64,000 nt of DNA, taken from assembly GCF_900290235.1 (NCBI RefSeq), contig NZ_OLMK01000063.1, positions 1-64,000 of the forward strand, written 5' to 3'. Shown in pieces: positions 41,194 through 48,633 of this stretch; the stretch's first letter is position 1; each line of letters starts with the position of its first letter. The stretch is from Streptomyces sp. MA5143a. Its GTDB lineage: Bacteria; Actinomycetota; Actinomycetes; Streptomycetales; Streptomycetaceae. The position numbers and the translations under genes were made by a program. The notes beneath the pieces are model-generated. The model made no database searches. It worked only from the letters and a program-made list of their open reading frames with translations, and was not told where the DNA came from.

Positions 41194-43716
41194 ATGAGCT
41201 CTGGACGTGTATCCCGGCCTGCCCGCGTGCGGACGATCGCGGCGGTGGCAGCCGTCTGCGCCCTGTCCGCGCCCCTGCTCGCCCCTCAGGCCGCCGCGGC
41301 CGACGCCCCGCCGTACTCCGAGACCTATCGTCCCCAGTTCCACTTCACTCCGCAGAAGAACTGGATGAACGACCCCAACGGCCTGGTGTACTACAAGGGC
41401 GAGTACCACCTCTTCTACCAGTACAACCCGAGCGGCGACTCCTGGGGCGACATGTCCTGGGGCCACGCCGTGAGCACGGATCTCGTGCACTGGAAGGAGC
41501 TGCCGCTCGCCCTGTCGCACGACGACAAGGAGATGGTGTTCTCCGGCGGCGCCGTCGTCGACACGAACAACACCACGGGGTTCGGCACCAAGAAGAACCC
41601 GCCCATGGTGGCGATCTACACCAGGCACGACAGAACCACCGGCGTACAGTCCCAGGCGCTCGCCTACAGCACCGACCGCGGCCGCACCTGGACCAAGTAC
41701 CAGGGCAACCCCGTCATCGACATCGGCTCGCGCGACTTCCGCGACCCGAAGGTCCAGTGGTACGCGCCGACCAAGAGCTGGCTGATGACGGTGTCGCTGT
41801 CCGCCGAGCACAAGGTGCGGTTCTACTCCTCCAAGAACCTCAAGGACTGGACGCAGCTCAGCGAGTTCGGCCCGGCCGGCGCGACGGGCGGTGTGTGGGA
41901 GTGCCCCGACCTGTTCCCCCTCGCCGTCGACGGGGACACGAACAAGATCAAGTGGGTTCTGGTCGTCAACCTCAACCCCGGGGGTATCGCGGGCGGTTCG
42001 GCGGCCCAGTACTTCGTCGGCGACTTCGACGGCACGAAGTTCACCCCCGACGACGACGGCACCTACACCCCGCCCGCCGGGACGATCGTGCAGGACTTCG
42101 AGGGCCCCGGCTTCGGCTCGTGGACGGCCACCGGCACCGCGTTCGGGCCGGGACCGGCGGCCGGGACGCTCGACGGGCAGCAGACCGTCACCGGCTTCGA
42201 CGGCGAGGGCCTCGCCAACAGCTTCCACTCCGGGGACGCCACCACCGGCACCCTCACCTCGCCCCCCTTCACCGTCGACAGCCCCTACCTGAACTTCAAG
42301 GTCGGCGGCGGCCGGCACCCGCACCAGCCCGGGAAGGTCCTCGCCGACTTCGAGGGCTCCACCTACGGCGACTGGACGGCGACCGGCGACGCCTTCGGCC
42401 CGGCACCGGCCACCGGCACGCTTCCCGGTCAGCAGCAGGTCTCCGGCTTCCAGGGCGGCGGCCTCGTCAACACCTTCCTGAACGGTGACTCCGGCACCGG
42501 CACCCTCACCTCGCCCGAGTTCACCCTCGACAAGCGGTACGTCAACTTCCTCATCGGCGGCGGCAACCACCCCGCCGGCTCCGCGAACCCCACCGCCCTC
42601 GAACTCCTCGTCGACGGCCAGGTCGTCCGCAGCGCCACCGGGAAGGACGCCGAGGCACTCGAAGCCGCCTCCTGGGACGTCCGGGACCTCGCCGGCAAGA
42701 AGGCGCGGATCAGGGTGGTCGACGACAACACGGGCGGCTGGGGCCACATCAACGCCGACCAGATCACGCTGTCCGACACCCGGGTCCGGCCCGGCTCCCA
42801 GGAGACCTCCGTCAACCTGATCGTCGACGGGCAGGTCGTCCGCAGCGCGACCGGCACCGACAGCGAGAAGCTGGACTGGGCCTCCTTCGACATGCGCCCC
42901 TACCTCGGCAAGAAGGCGCGGATCCAACTCGTCGACATGAACACCGGCGGCTGGGGCCACATCCTCGCCGACCGGTTCACCGCCGCCGACTCGCCCGCCC
43001 TCTCCACCCTGCGACGCGCCCACTGGGCCGACCACGGCCAGGACTACTACGCGGCCGTGTCCTGGGAGGACGCCCCGGGCGGCAAGCGGTACATGATCGG
43101 CTGGATGAGCAACTGGGACTACGCCGGTGCCGTCCCCACCTCCCCCTGGCGCGGAGCGCAGAGCATCCCCCGCCAGATGGCGCTGCGCACCGTCGACGGC
43201 CGGGTCCGGCTGACCAGCGAGCCGGTGAGCAGCGTGAAGTCCCTGCGGCAGGCCCCGGCGACCGCGACCCCGGGCACCGTGACGAACACGTCGAAGGCGT
43301 TGATCGGTCCCGCCGCGGACGGCAAGGCACTCGACATCGAGGCCACGTTCTCCGTCAAGGACGCCGCACGCTTCGGGCTCAAGGTGCGTACCGGCGCCGG
43401 GGGCGAGGAGACCGTCATCGGCTACGACACCACGACCCAGGAGCTGTACGTCGACCGCACCCGCTCCGGCGCCGTCGACTTCGGCGGCACCTTCCCCGGC
43501 ATCCAGACCGCGCCCCTGAAGGCGGTGAACGGAAAGATCACACTGCGGGTCCTCGTCGACTGGTCGTCCGTCGAGGTCTTCGGCGGCGGCGAAGCGGTGA
43601 TCACCGACCAGATCTTCCCCGACCCCGCGAGCCAAGGGGTCCAGGTCTTCGCCGAAAACGGCTCGGTGAAGCTGGACAAGGCCACGGTCTGGCACCTCGA
43701 CCCCACCCACGACTGA
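41194..43716 (+). CDS. Secreted GH32 fructan hydrolase (levanase/inulinase-like)
   Basis: 840 aa from ATG 41194 (CAGGAG upstream), with a signal peptide ending near AAAADAPP. GH32 catalytic motifs: WMNDPNG (nucleophile Asp, about residues 57-63), FRDPKV (about 182-187) and WECPDL (acid/base Glu, about 235-240). Between the propeller and the end of the enzyme lies an insertion (about residues 298-600) made of one beta-sandwich module nested inside another. The propeller blades then resume (HWADHGQDYYAAVSW), followed by the C-terminal sandwich ending VEVFGGGEAVITDQIFPDPA. It hydrolyses beta-fructans outside the cell. A 30-bp palindrome upstream suggests substrate-specific control. Confidence 0.92.
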   Translation: MSSGRVSRPARVRTIAAVAAVCALSAPLLAPQAAAADAPPYSETYRPQFHFTPQKNWMNDPNGLVYYKGEYHLFYQYNPSGDSWGDMSWGHAVSTDLVHWKELPLALSHDDKEMVFSGGAVVDTNNTTGFGTKKNPPMVAIYTRHDRTTGVQSQALAYSTDRGRTWTKYQGNPVIDIGSRDFRDPKVQWYAPTKSWLMTVSLSAEHKVRFYSSKNLKDWTQLSEFGPAGATGGVWECPDLFPLAVDGDTNKIKWVLVVNLNPGGIAGGSAAQYFVGDFDGTKFTPDDDGTYTPPAGTIVQDFEGPGFGSWTATGTAFGPGPAAGTLDGQQTVTGFDGEGLANSFHSGDATTGTLTSPPFTVDSPYLNFKVGGGRHPHQPGKVLADFEGSTYGDWTATGDAFGPAPATGTLPGQQQVSGFQGGGLVNTFLNGDSGTGTLTSPEFTLDKRYVNFLIGGGNHPAGSANPTALELLVDGQVVRSATGKDAEALEAASWDVRDLAGKKARIRVVDDNTGGWGHINADQITLSDTRVRPGSQETSVNLIVDGQVVRSATGTDSEKLDWASFDMRPYLGKKARIQLVDMNTGGWGHILADRFTAADSPALSTLRRAHWADHGQDYYAAVSWEDAPGGKRYMIGWMSNWDYAGAVPTSPWRGAQSIPRQMALRTVDGRVRLTSEPVSSVKSLRQAPATATPGTVTNTSKALIGPAADGKALDIEATFSVKDAARFGLKVRTGAGGEETVIGYDTTTQELYVDRTRSGAVDFGGTFPGIQTAPLKAVNGKITLRVLVDWSSVEVFGGGEAVITDQIFPDPASQGVQVFAENGSVKLDKATVWHLDPTHD

Positions 43717-43933
43717 CGCGACGGCCCGGGTCCACGACCGGGCCCGCTGAGCCGCAGGGGCGGGGGGAGGCATGCCGCCCCTCCCCCTGGGGGCAATCGC
43801 CTGTCAGGGCTGCTTCCCATATGGCCTCACGGGTGTGAACGGAGGTTCCTCGGTCGAATGTGTGACCTTCGCCCGTGTGGGTCGTTGAGGAGCGTGGTGG
43901 GTTCGACGGGCGCGGACGGCGGGGTGATCGGGG
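43717..43933. other. Gap between GH32 and TnpB-like genes
   Basis: 217 bases with no gene that I believe. It should contain the left boundary of the TnpB unit, but no hairpin or target motif stands out. Confidence 0.4.
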
Positions 43934-45562
43934 TTGGGTGGGCTGCGGCAGCTGGCGGTGCCGTTCGTCGCCGTCGGCCCGTCTGGTGTGGCGGTCTGTG
44001 ACCGGCTCAAGCACCTGACGGCGGAGGACGAGACCGTACTGCGCCTGGTCGGCGATCATCTGGGCAGTCTCGCCTCCCGGGATCTGAAGGTCCGGTGCGC
44101 GGTGGGGTTGGACCATGACGCCGAGGGGTGGGCCGCGCGTAAGCGGATGGTGACGGGGGTGTCGTCCTCCCGCTGGGCCGGCAGCATCACGAAGGCCACG
44201 CATGATCAGTGGGCGCTGGCCCGGCGGAGTCAGCTCGCACACATCCAGCAGTTGGAAGCGGGGGTGCGCATGATCGCCCACCGGCTGTCGCTTCCGGTGG
44301 GCGAGAAAGGCAGCAAGCACGCCCCGGGCGGCTATGCCAGCAGGCGGGAGTGGCATGCGAAGTCCCGTCGTCTGCACGTGCTCACCGACCGGCTCCAAGC
44401 CCTCCGGGCGGACTGGCAGGCCGGGCGGGTAGGTGTGGTGCGGGGCGGAAAGCGGCTGCTGAACACCCGCCACCACCTGGAGGCCGCCCGGCTCACCGAG
44501 GAGCAGTGGCGCACCCGGTGGCAGGCCGAGCGGCGTTTCCTGAAGGCTGACGGTGAGTCCGGCAAACGGTTCGGCAACGAGACCATCCGCGTCACCCCCG
44601 AGGGCGAGGTCTCCCTCAAACTCCCCGCCCCGCTTGCGTATCTGGCGAACGCCCCGCACGGCCGGTACGTGCTCACCGCCCGCGTGAGGTTCGCGCACCG
44701 GGGTGAGCAGTGGGCCGACCGCATCCACGCGAACCGGGCCGTGGCCTACCGCATCCACGAGGACCCCGCACGCGACCGCTGGTACCTCACCGCTTCCTGG
44801 ACCACCCCCACAGTGCAGAGCGTGCCGCTGGCCGCAGTCCGCGCGGGCGGTCTGGTGGGGGTCGACACCAACGCCGACCACCTGGCCGCCTGGCGCCTGG
44901 ACGCCCACGGCAACCCCGTAGGCGTACCGAGACGGTTCGGCTACGACCTATCCGGCAGCGCCGCCCACCGCGATGCCCAGATCCGGCACGCCCTGATCCG
45001 CCTGCTGCACTGGGCCCGCCGCCATCACCTCGCCATCGCCATCGAAGACCTCGACTTCACCGCCGAGACGACCCGCGAGAAACACGGCCGCCGCAAGAAG
45101 TTCCGCAGGCTCATCTCCGGCATGCCCGTGGCCAGGCTGCGGGCCCGGCTGGTGTCGATGGCCGCCGAACTCGGCATCCCCGTCGTCGCCGTCGACCCCG
45201 CCTACACCAGCCGCTGGGGCGCCCAGCACTGGCAACAACCCCTCACCAGCACAAACCGCAAGATCACCCGCCACGACGCGGCAGCCGTGGCGATCGGAAG
45301 GCGCGCCCTCGGGCACCCGGTCCGGCGACGGACGGCACCGCCCCCTGCTCACCGGAGCGATGAGCAGGGGCATCGGACCGTCCAGGCCCGACCAGGCGTC
45401 CCGGGGCGTGAGGGACCCCGCCCCCGCATCCCCGGACCACGGACACGATCCGTGCGTGCCGGACGCGGAGCGAACGCGGGCGACCAGGACACCCAACACC
45501 GTTCGGGGCGTCCGGCTGAGCATGAGTTCTGGCGACAGGACGCACGCCCGCTCAGTCTTTAG
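43934..45562 (+). CDS. TnpB-related RuvC-like protein (IS200/IS605 accessory type)
   Basis: Up to 542 aa; TTG 43934 is the first start after a TGA at 43925, and GTG codons downstream are alternatives. Blocks such as SSSRWAGSITKATHDQWALA and SGKRFGNETIRVTPEG mark the actinobacterial TnpB-related group. RuvC acidic residues: GLVGVDTNADHLA (about residue 311), IAIEDLDF (about 370) and ITRHDAAAVAIG (about 447). The zinc finger normally between RuvC-II and -III is absent: AYTSRWGAQHWQQ replaces a CxxC. After residue 460 the sequence is Arg/Pro/Gly-rich and without structure, as expected if the 3' end overlaps a guide-RNA gene. No TnpA is nearby. Confidence 0.8.
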   Translation: MGGLRQLAVPFVAVGPSGVAVCDRLKHLTAEDETVLRLVGDHLGSLASRDLKVRCAVGLDHDAEGWAARKRMVTGVSSSRWAGSITKATHDQWALARRSQLAHIQQLEAGVRMIAHRLSLPVGEKGSKHAPGGYASRREWHAKSRRLHVLTDRLQALRADWQAGRVGVVRGGKRLLNTRHHLEAARLTEEQWRTRWQAERRFLKADGESGKRFGNETIRVTPEGEVSLKLPAPLAYLANAPHGRYVLTARVRFAHRGEQWADRIHANRAVAYRIHEDPARDRWYLTASWTTPTVQSVPLAAVRAGGLVGVDTNADHLAAWRLDAHGNPVGVPRRFGYDLSGSAAHRDAQIRHALIRLLHWARRHHLAIAIEDLDFTAETTREKHGRRKKFRRLISGMPVARLRARLVSMAAELGIPVVAVDPAYTSRWGAQHWQQPLTSTNRKITRHDAAAVAIGRRALGHPVRRRTAPPPAHRSDEQGHRTVQARPGVPGREGPRPRIPGPRTRSVRAGRGANAGDQDTQHRSGRPAEHEFWRQDARPLSL

Positions 45563-45576
45563 GAACGGTTGAACAC

Positions 45577-46095
45577 GTGAAGTCCCGTCATATCCGTGCC
45601 GTCGCCGTCTTCGGTGTCGCCGTCATCGCCCTCACCGGAGCCCGCGGCTCCCACGGCGGCGGCTGCTCGGGCGGCTCGTCCTCGTCCAGCTCGTCCAGCT
45701 CCAGCGGCGGCTCCAGCAGCTCCGGTGGTTCCGACAGCAGTTCCTCGTCCACCTCGGGCGGCAGCAGCACCGTGGGGACCGGCGGCTCGTCGAGCTCCAA
45801 GCGCGGCGCCGCGAGGGATCTGAAGATCGAGACCTGCACCTACGACAACGGTCTCGTCTCCCGTGTCCGCGCCACCTACAGCAGCTCCACCGCCACGTAC
45901 TCCTACACGTTCGACCTGGAGTTCACGGACGCGAGCGGCAGCGTGCTGCACACCGCCGAGGACAACCTCATCCCCTCGGTGCCGCCGGGCGAGTCCGCCA
46001 CCATCGACGTGAAGGCGCCCGCCGGCGCGGTCGAGGACGGCGGTGCGAGCGGCGGCAGCTGCAAGCTGACCGACCTGGAGCGCTCCTCCTTCTGA
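45577..46095 (+). CDS. Secreted Ser-rich protein, unknown
   Basis: 172 aa from GTG 45577. An N-terminal signal-like segment (HIRAVAVFGVAVIALTGARG) is followed by an SSSS/GG low-complexity stretch (about residues 30-75). A folded domain then begins LKIETCTYDNGLVSRVRATY and ends CKLTDLERSSF, with one Cys pair likely. The form suggests an exported, possibly lipid-anchored (GGGC) beta-sandwich protein. The start lies only 15 bases after the TnpB stop, so its leader comes from the mobile unit. The end of the gene, with its stop, is duplicated downstream. Confidence 0.7.
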   Translation: MKSRHIRAVAVFGVAVIALTGARGSHGGGCSGGSSSSSSSSSSGGSSSSGGSDSSSSSTSGGSSTVGTGGSSSSKRGAARDLKIETCTYDNGLVSRVRATYSSSTATYSYTFDLEFTDASGSVLHTAEDNLIPSVPPGESATIDVKAPAGAVEDGGASGGSCKLTDLERSSF

Positions 46096-46138
46096 GCCCC
46101 TCGTGAGCTCCTCCTTCTGAGCCCCGCGCCGGGGCTCA
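46082..46138. terminator. Bidirectional terminator with duplicated gene end
   Basis: GCTCCTCCTTCTGAGCCCC occurs at 46082-46100 and 46108-46126; the first includes the stop of the Ser-rich gene. TGAGCCCC (46118-46125) and GGGGCTCA (46131-46138) form an 8-bp stem with a GCGCC loop that also includes the stop of the convergent crotonase gene. Confidence 0.65.
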
Positions 46139-46915
46139 CCGCACCCGGAACCCGCCCGGCCGGCGTCCGGCGAACAGCCGGGACTGCCGGTCGGCGGGCA
46201 GGTTGCCCAGCGAGATCAGGTGCGGCGCGTGCGTCAGGGCGTGCGTCCGCGCCGCCTCCTGGGCCGCCCAGCAGGCCCGCACCGTGCCCTGCACCGCCTG
46301 TGTCGGGTATCCGGCGACGACCTCCGCGCACCGCAGGGCCGCCGCCACCGCCTCACCCGGCTCCGTCACCTCCGACACCAGGCCCACCTCGTACGCCCGG
46401 CGCGCCGACATCCGCTCGGCGGTGCCCATCAGCGCCATGCGGGCCGCCTCCCCGAAAGGCATCCGCTGGGCCATGAGGATCGACTCGAAGGCGCTGACCA
46501 TGCCGTACGTGGTGTGGGGGTCGAAGAACGTGGCCGTCGAGCCCGCGATCACGAACTCCGCCTCGCCCAGCAGATAGAAGGCGCCCCCGCAGGCCATGCC
46601 GTCGACGGCCGCGATCACCGGCTTCCAGAGGTCGTTCGCCTTCGGGCCGATCGAAAGCAGCGGATCGTCGATCGCGTAGGGGGAGCTGGGCTGCGGCACC
46701 TCGGCCGCCGTGTCGCGGTCGAGGCCCGTGCAGAACGCCCGCCCGCCCGCGCCGGTGACGACGACGGCCCGCACGGTGTCGTCGAACCGCAACTCCCGCC
46801 AGATCCGGCCCAGCCGCCCGGCCATGTCCGCGTCGATCGCGTTGAGCTTCTCCGGGCGGTCCAGGGTCAGCAGCGCGACACCCGTGTCCTTGTCGGTGGT
46901 CAGGCGTACGGTCAC
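46136..46915 (-). CDS. Enoyl-CoA hydratase / crotonase family
   Basis: 259 aa from GTG 46915. The family start is VALLTLDRPEKLNAID, with GGRAFCTGLDRD (about 57-68) and AVDGMACGGAFYLLGEAEFV (about 99-118) forming the oxyanion hole. Its start overlaps the DUF35 stop by 4 bases, and both follow the thiolase gene, so thiolase, DUF35 and crotonase form one leftward unit behind operators H and I. Confidence 0.85.
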   Translation of the reverse strand: MTVRLTTDKDTGVALLTLDRPEKLNAIDADMAGRLGRIWRELRFDDTVRAVVVTGAGGRAFCTGLDRDTAAEVPQPSSPYAIDDPLLSIGPKANDLWKPVIAAVDGMACGGAFYLLGEAEFVIAGSTATFFDPHTTYGMVSAFESILMAQRMPFGEAARMALMGTAERMSARRAYEVGLVSEVTEPGEAVAAALRCAEVVAGYPTQAVQGTVRACWAAQEAARTHALTHAPHLISLGNLPADRQSRLFAGRRPGGFRVR

Positions 46916-47328
46916 GGGCGCTCCAGAACCCACTGGGGCAGGCCCTGCGGGGTGAACACGGCCTGGACCCGCGCCCCGATGCGGATGCGGTCGGCGGGCA
47001 CGGAGTCCAGACGGGCCCCGGCCTCGCTCACCAGGTTGCCGACGAGCCGGACGCGCGGGGCGTCGGCCAGCTCGACGAGGATCACGTTGTACGGGGCCTG
47101 CTCGGCGTAGTCCGGGAGCAGCGGTGGGTGCGGCAGCACGTACGACCAGATGCGGCCCCGGCCGCTCAGGGGTCGCCACTCGTGGTCGAAGGACCGGCAG
47201 TGCGGGCAGCAGGGCCGGGGCGGGAAGCGCGGCTCGCCGCAGTCGGCGCAGGTCTGGACCCGTAGTTCGCCCCGGGCGGCGTACTCCCAGAAGGGGGCGC
47301 CGTCGATGTCCACGACCGGTGTCAGCAT
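46912..47328 (-). CDS. DUF35 Zn-ribbon/OB-fold acyl-CoA-associated protein
   Basis: 138 aa. The zinc ribbon CADCGEPRFPPRPCCPHC lies near residues 27-44, followed by the OB-fold (GRIWSYVLPHPP, PYNVILVELADAPRVRLVGN). It is encoded directly downstream of the thiolase at 47371-48528 and coupled to the crotonase, so it is almost certainly that thiolase's partner. It is a paralogue of the protein at 22424-22849. Confidence 0.87.
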   Translation of the reverse strand: MLTPVVDIDGAPFWEYAARGELRVQTCADCGEPRFPPRPCCPHCRSFDHEWRPLSGRGRIWSYVLPHPPLLPDYAEQAPYNVILVELADAPRVRLVGNLVSEAGARLDSVPADRIRIGARVQAVFTPQGLPQWVLERP

Positions 47329-47370
47329 GCCTTCGACTCCCTCGCTCGTCCCACGTCCTTGTCCGCGCGC

Positions 47371-48528
47371 TCAGTTGCGCAGCAGCAGGGCCGAGGTCGG
47401 TACGCCCTCGCCCGCCGTCACCAGGCAGGTCGCGGCGCCGGGCACCTGGGCGGTGCTCGTGCCGCGCAGCTGCCGTACGCCCTCGGTGATCAGGTTGAAC
47501 CCGTGCACATACGCCTCGCTGAGGCCGCCCCCGGAGGTGTTGAGGGGGAGCCGGCCGCCGATCTCCAGGGCGCCGCCCTCCGTGAAGGCGCCGCCCTCGC
47601 CGCGGGCGCAGAAGCCGTAGCCCTCCAGGGAGAGGGGGATGAGGGCGGTGAAGGCGTCGTAGATCTGGGCGACGTCGATGTCGTCGGGGGTGAGGTCCGC
47701 GTGCTTCCACAGATGCCGGGCGGCGGTCCAGGCGGGCCCGGTCAGCGGGTCGTCGTTCCAGTAGTTGACCATGCCGTGGTGCTGGGCGGGCAGGCCCTGG
47801 GCGGCGGAGTGGACGTAGACGGGGGTCCGGCGGCAGTCGCGGGCGCGCTCGGCGGAGACGAGGACGCAGGCCAGCGCGCCGTCCGTCTCCAGGCAGTTGT
47901 CGAACAGGCACAGGGGCTCGCTGATCCACCGCGAGGTCATGTACATCTCGCGGGTCAGCGGGCGGTCGTACATGATCGCTGCCGGGTTCTGGTTGGCCCG
48001 GTTGCGGCAGGCCAGGGCGACGTTGAAGAGGTGGTCGCGGGTGGTGCCGTACTCGTGCATGTGGCGGCGGGCCAGCATGGCTATCTCGTCGGCGGGCCGC
48101 AGCAGACCGAAGGGTCTCGTCCACTGGGCGGGGGTGGGCAGTTGGACCGTGGTGTTCTTCCACGGGCGGGGGCCCGAGCCGCGTTTGCGGGACCGCCAGG
48201 CGACACCGACCGTGGCCTGACCGGAGGCGATCGCGGCGGCCAGGTGCGCGACCGTGGCGCACGAACCGCCGCCGCCGTAGCCGACCTTGCTGAAGAAGGT
48301 GAGGTCGCCGAGGCCGAGGGCCTTGGCCACCTCCACCTCGTCCGTCTCCTCCATCGTGTACGAGGCGAGCGCGTCGACCTCGTCCGGCGCGATCCCGGCG
48401 TCGTCGAGCGCCGCGAGGATCGCCCTGCACGCCAACGCCCGCTCCGTCTCGGGGAGTTGTTTGGCGAAGGGGGTCTGGCCGATGCCGACGATCGCTGTCG
48501 CGTCCTTGAGCACGGCCATGGGAGCCAT
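47371..48528 (-). CDS. Thiolase family protein (SCP-X/Ltp type)
   Basis: 385 aa from ATG 48528 (GGAGG 8 bases upstream; GTG 48537 is too close to it). GYGGGGSCATVAHLAAAIAS carries a Cys at the thiolase nucleophile position (about residue 90), unlike its paralogue at 25321-26526. DIDVAQIYDAFTALIPLSLE and LNTSGGGLSEAYVHGFN hold the other conserved blocks. It could be a true thiolase cleaving a 3-ketoacyl-CoA with the help of the DUF35 protein. First gene of the leftward unit behind operators H and I. Confidence 0.85.
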   Translation of the reverse strand: MAPMAVLKDATAIVGIGQTPFAKQLPETERALACRAILAALDDAGIAPDEVDALASYTMEETDEVEVAKALGLGDLTFFSKVGYGGGGSCATVAHLAAAIASGQATVGVAWRSRKRGSGPRPWKNTTVQLPTPAQWTRPFGLLRPADEIAMLARRHMHEYGTTRDHLFNVALACRNRANQNPAAIMYDRPLTREMYMTSRWISEPLCLFDNCLETDGALACVLVSAERARDCRRTPVYVHSAAQGLPAQHHGMVNYWNDDPLTGPAWTAARHLWKHADLTPDDIDVAQIYDAFTALIPLSLEGYGFCARGEGGAFTEGGALEIGGRLPLNTSGGGLSEAYVHGFNLITEGVRQLRGTSTAQVPGAATCLVTAGEGVPTSALLLRN

Positions 48529-48562
48529 GGGGCACACCTCCGCACCGGGGCGTCGCTCGCTG

Positions 48563-48604
48563 CTGACAGTCCGTCAGGGTACAGCTAATCTGACGGTCAG
48601 TCAG
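48563..48604. promoter_or_regulatory. Operators H and I between divergent genes
   Basis: CTGACAGTCCGTCAG (48563-48577) and CTGACGGTCAGTCAG (48590-48604), one mismatch each, 27 bp apart start to start. They lie between the thiolase (minus, start 48528) and the acyl-CoA ligase (plus, start 48634). Confidence 0.85.
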
Positions 48605-48633
48605 CTACTGGGATTCGGGTACGGAGGCGGGCT

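Noticed and set aside
41062..43773. 903-codon minus-strand frame opposite the GH32 gene
   Set aside because: Mirror of the strong codon bias of the GH32 gene; no motif or start signal.
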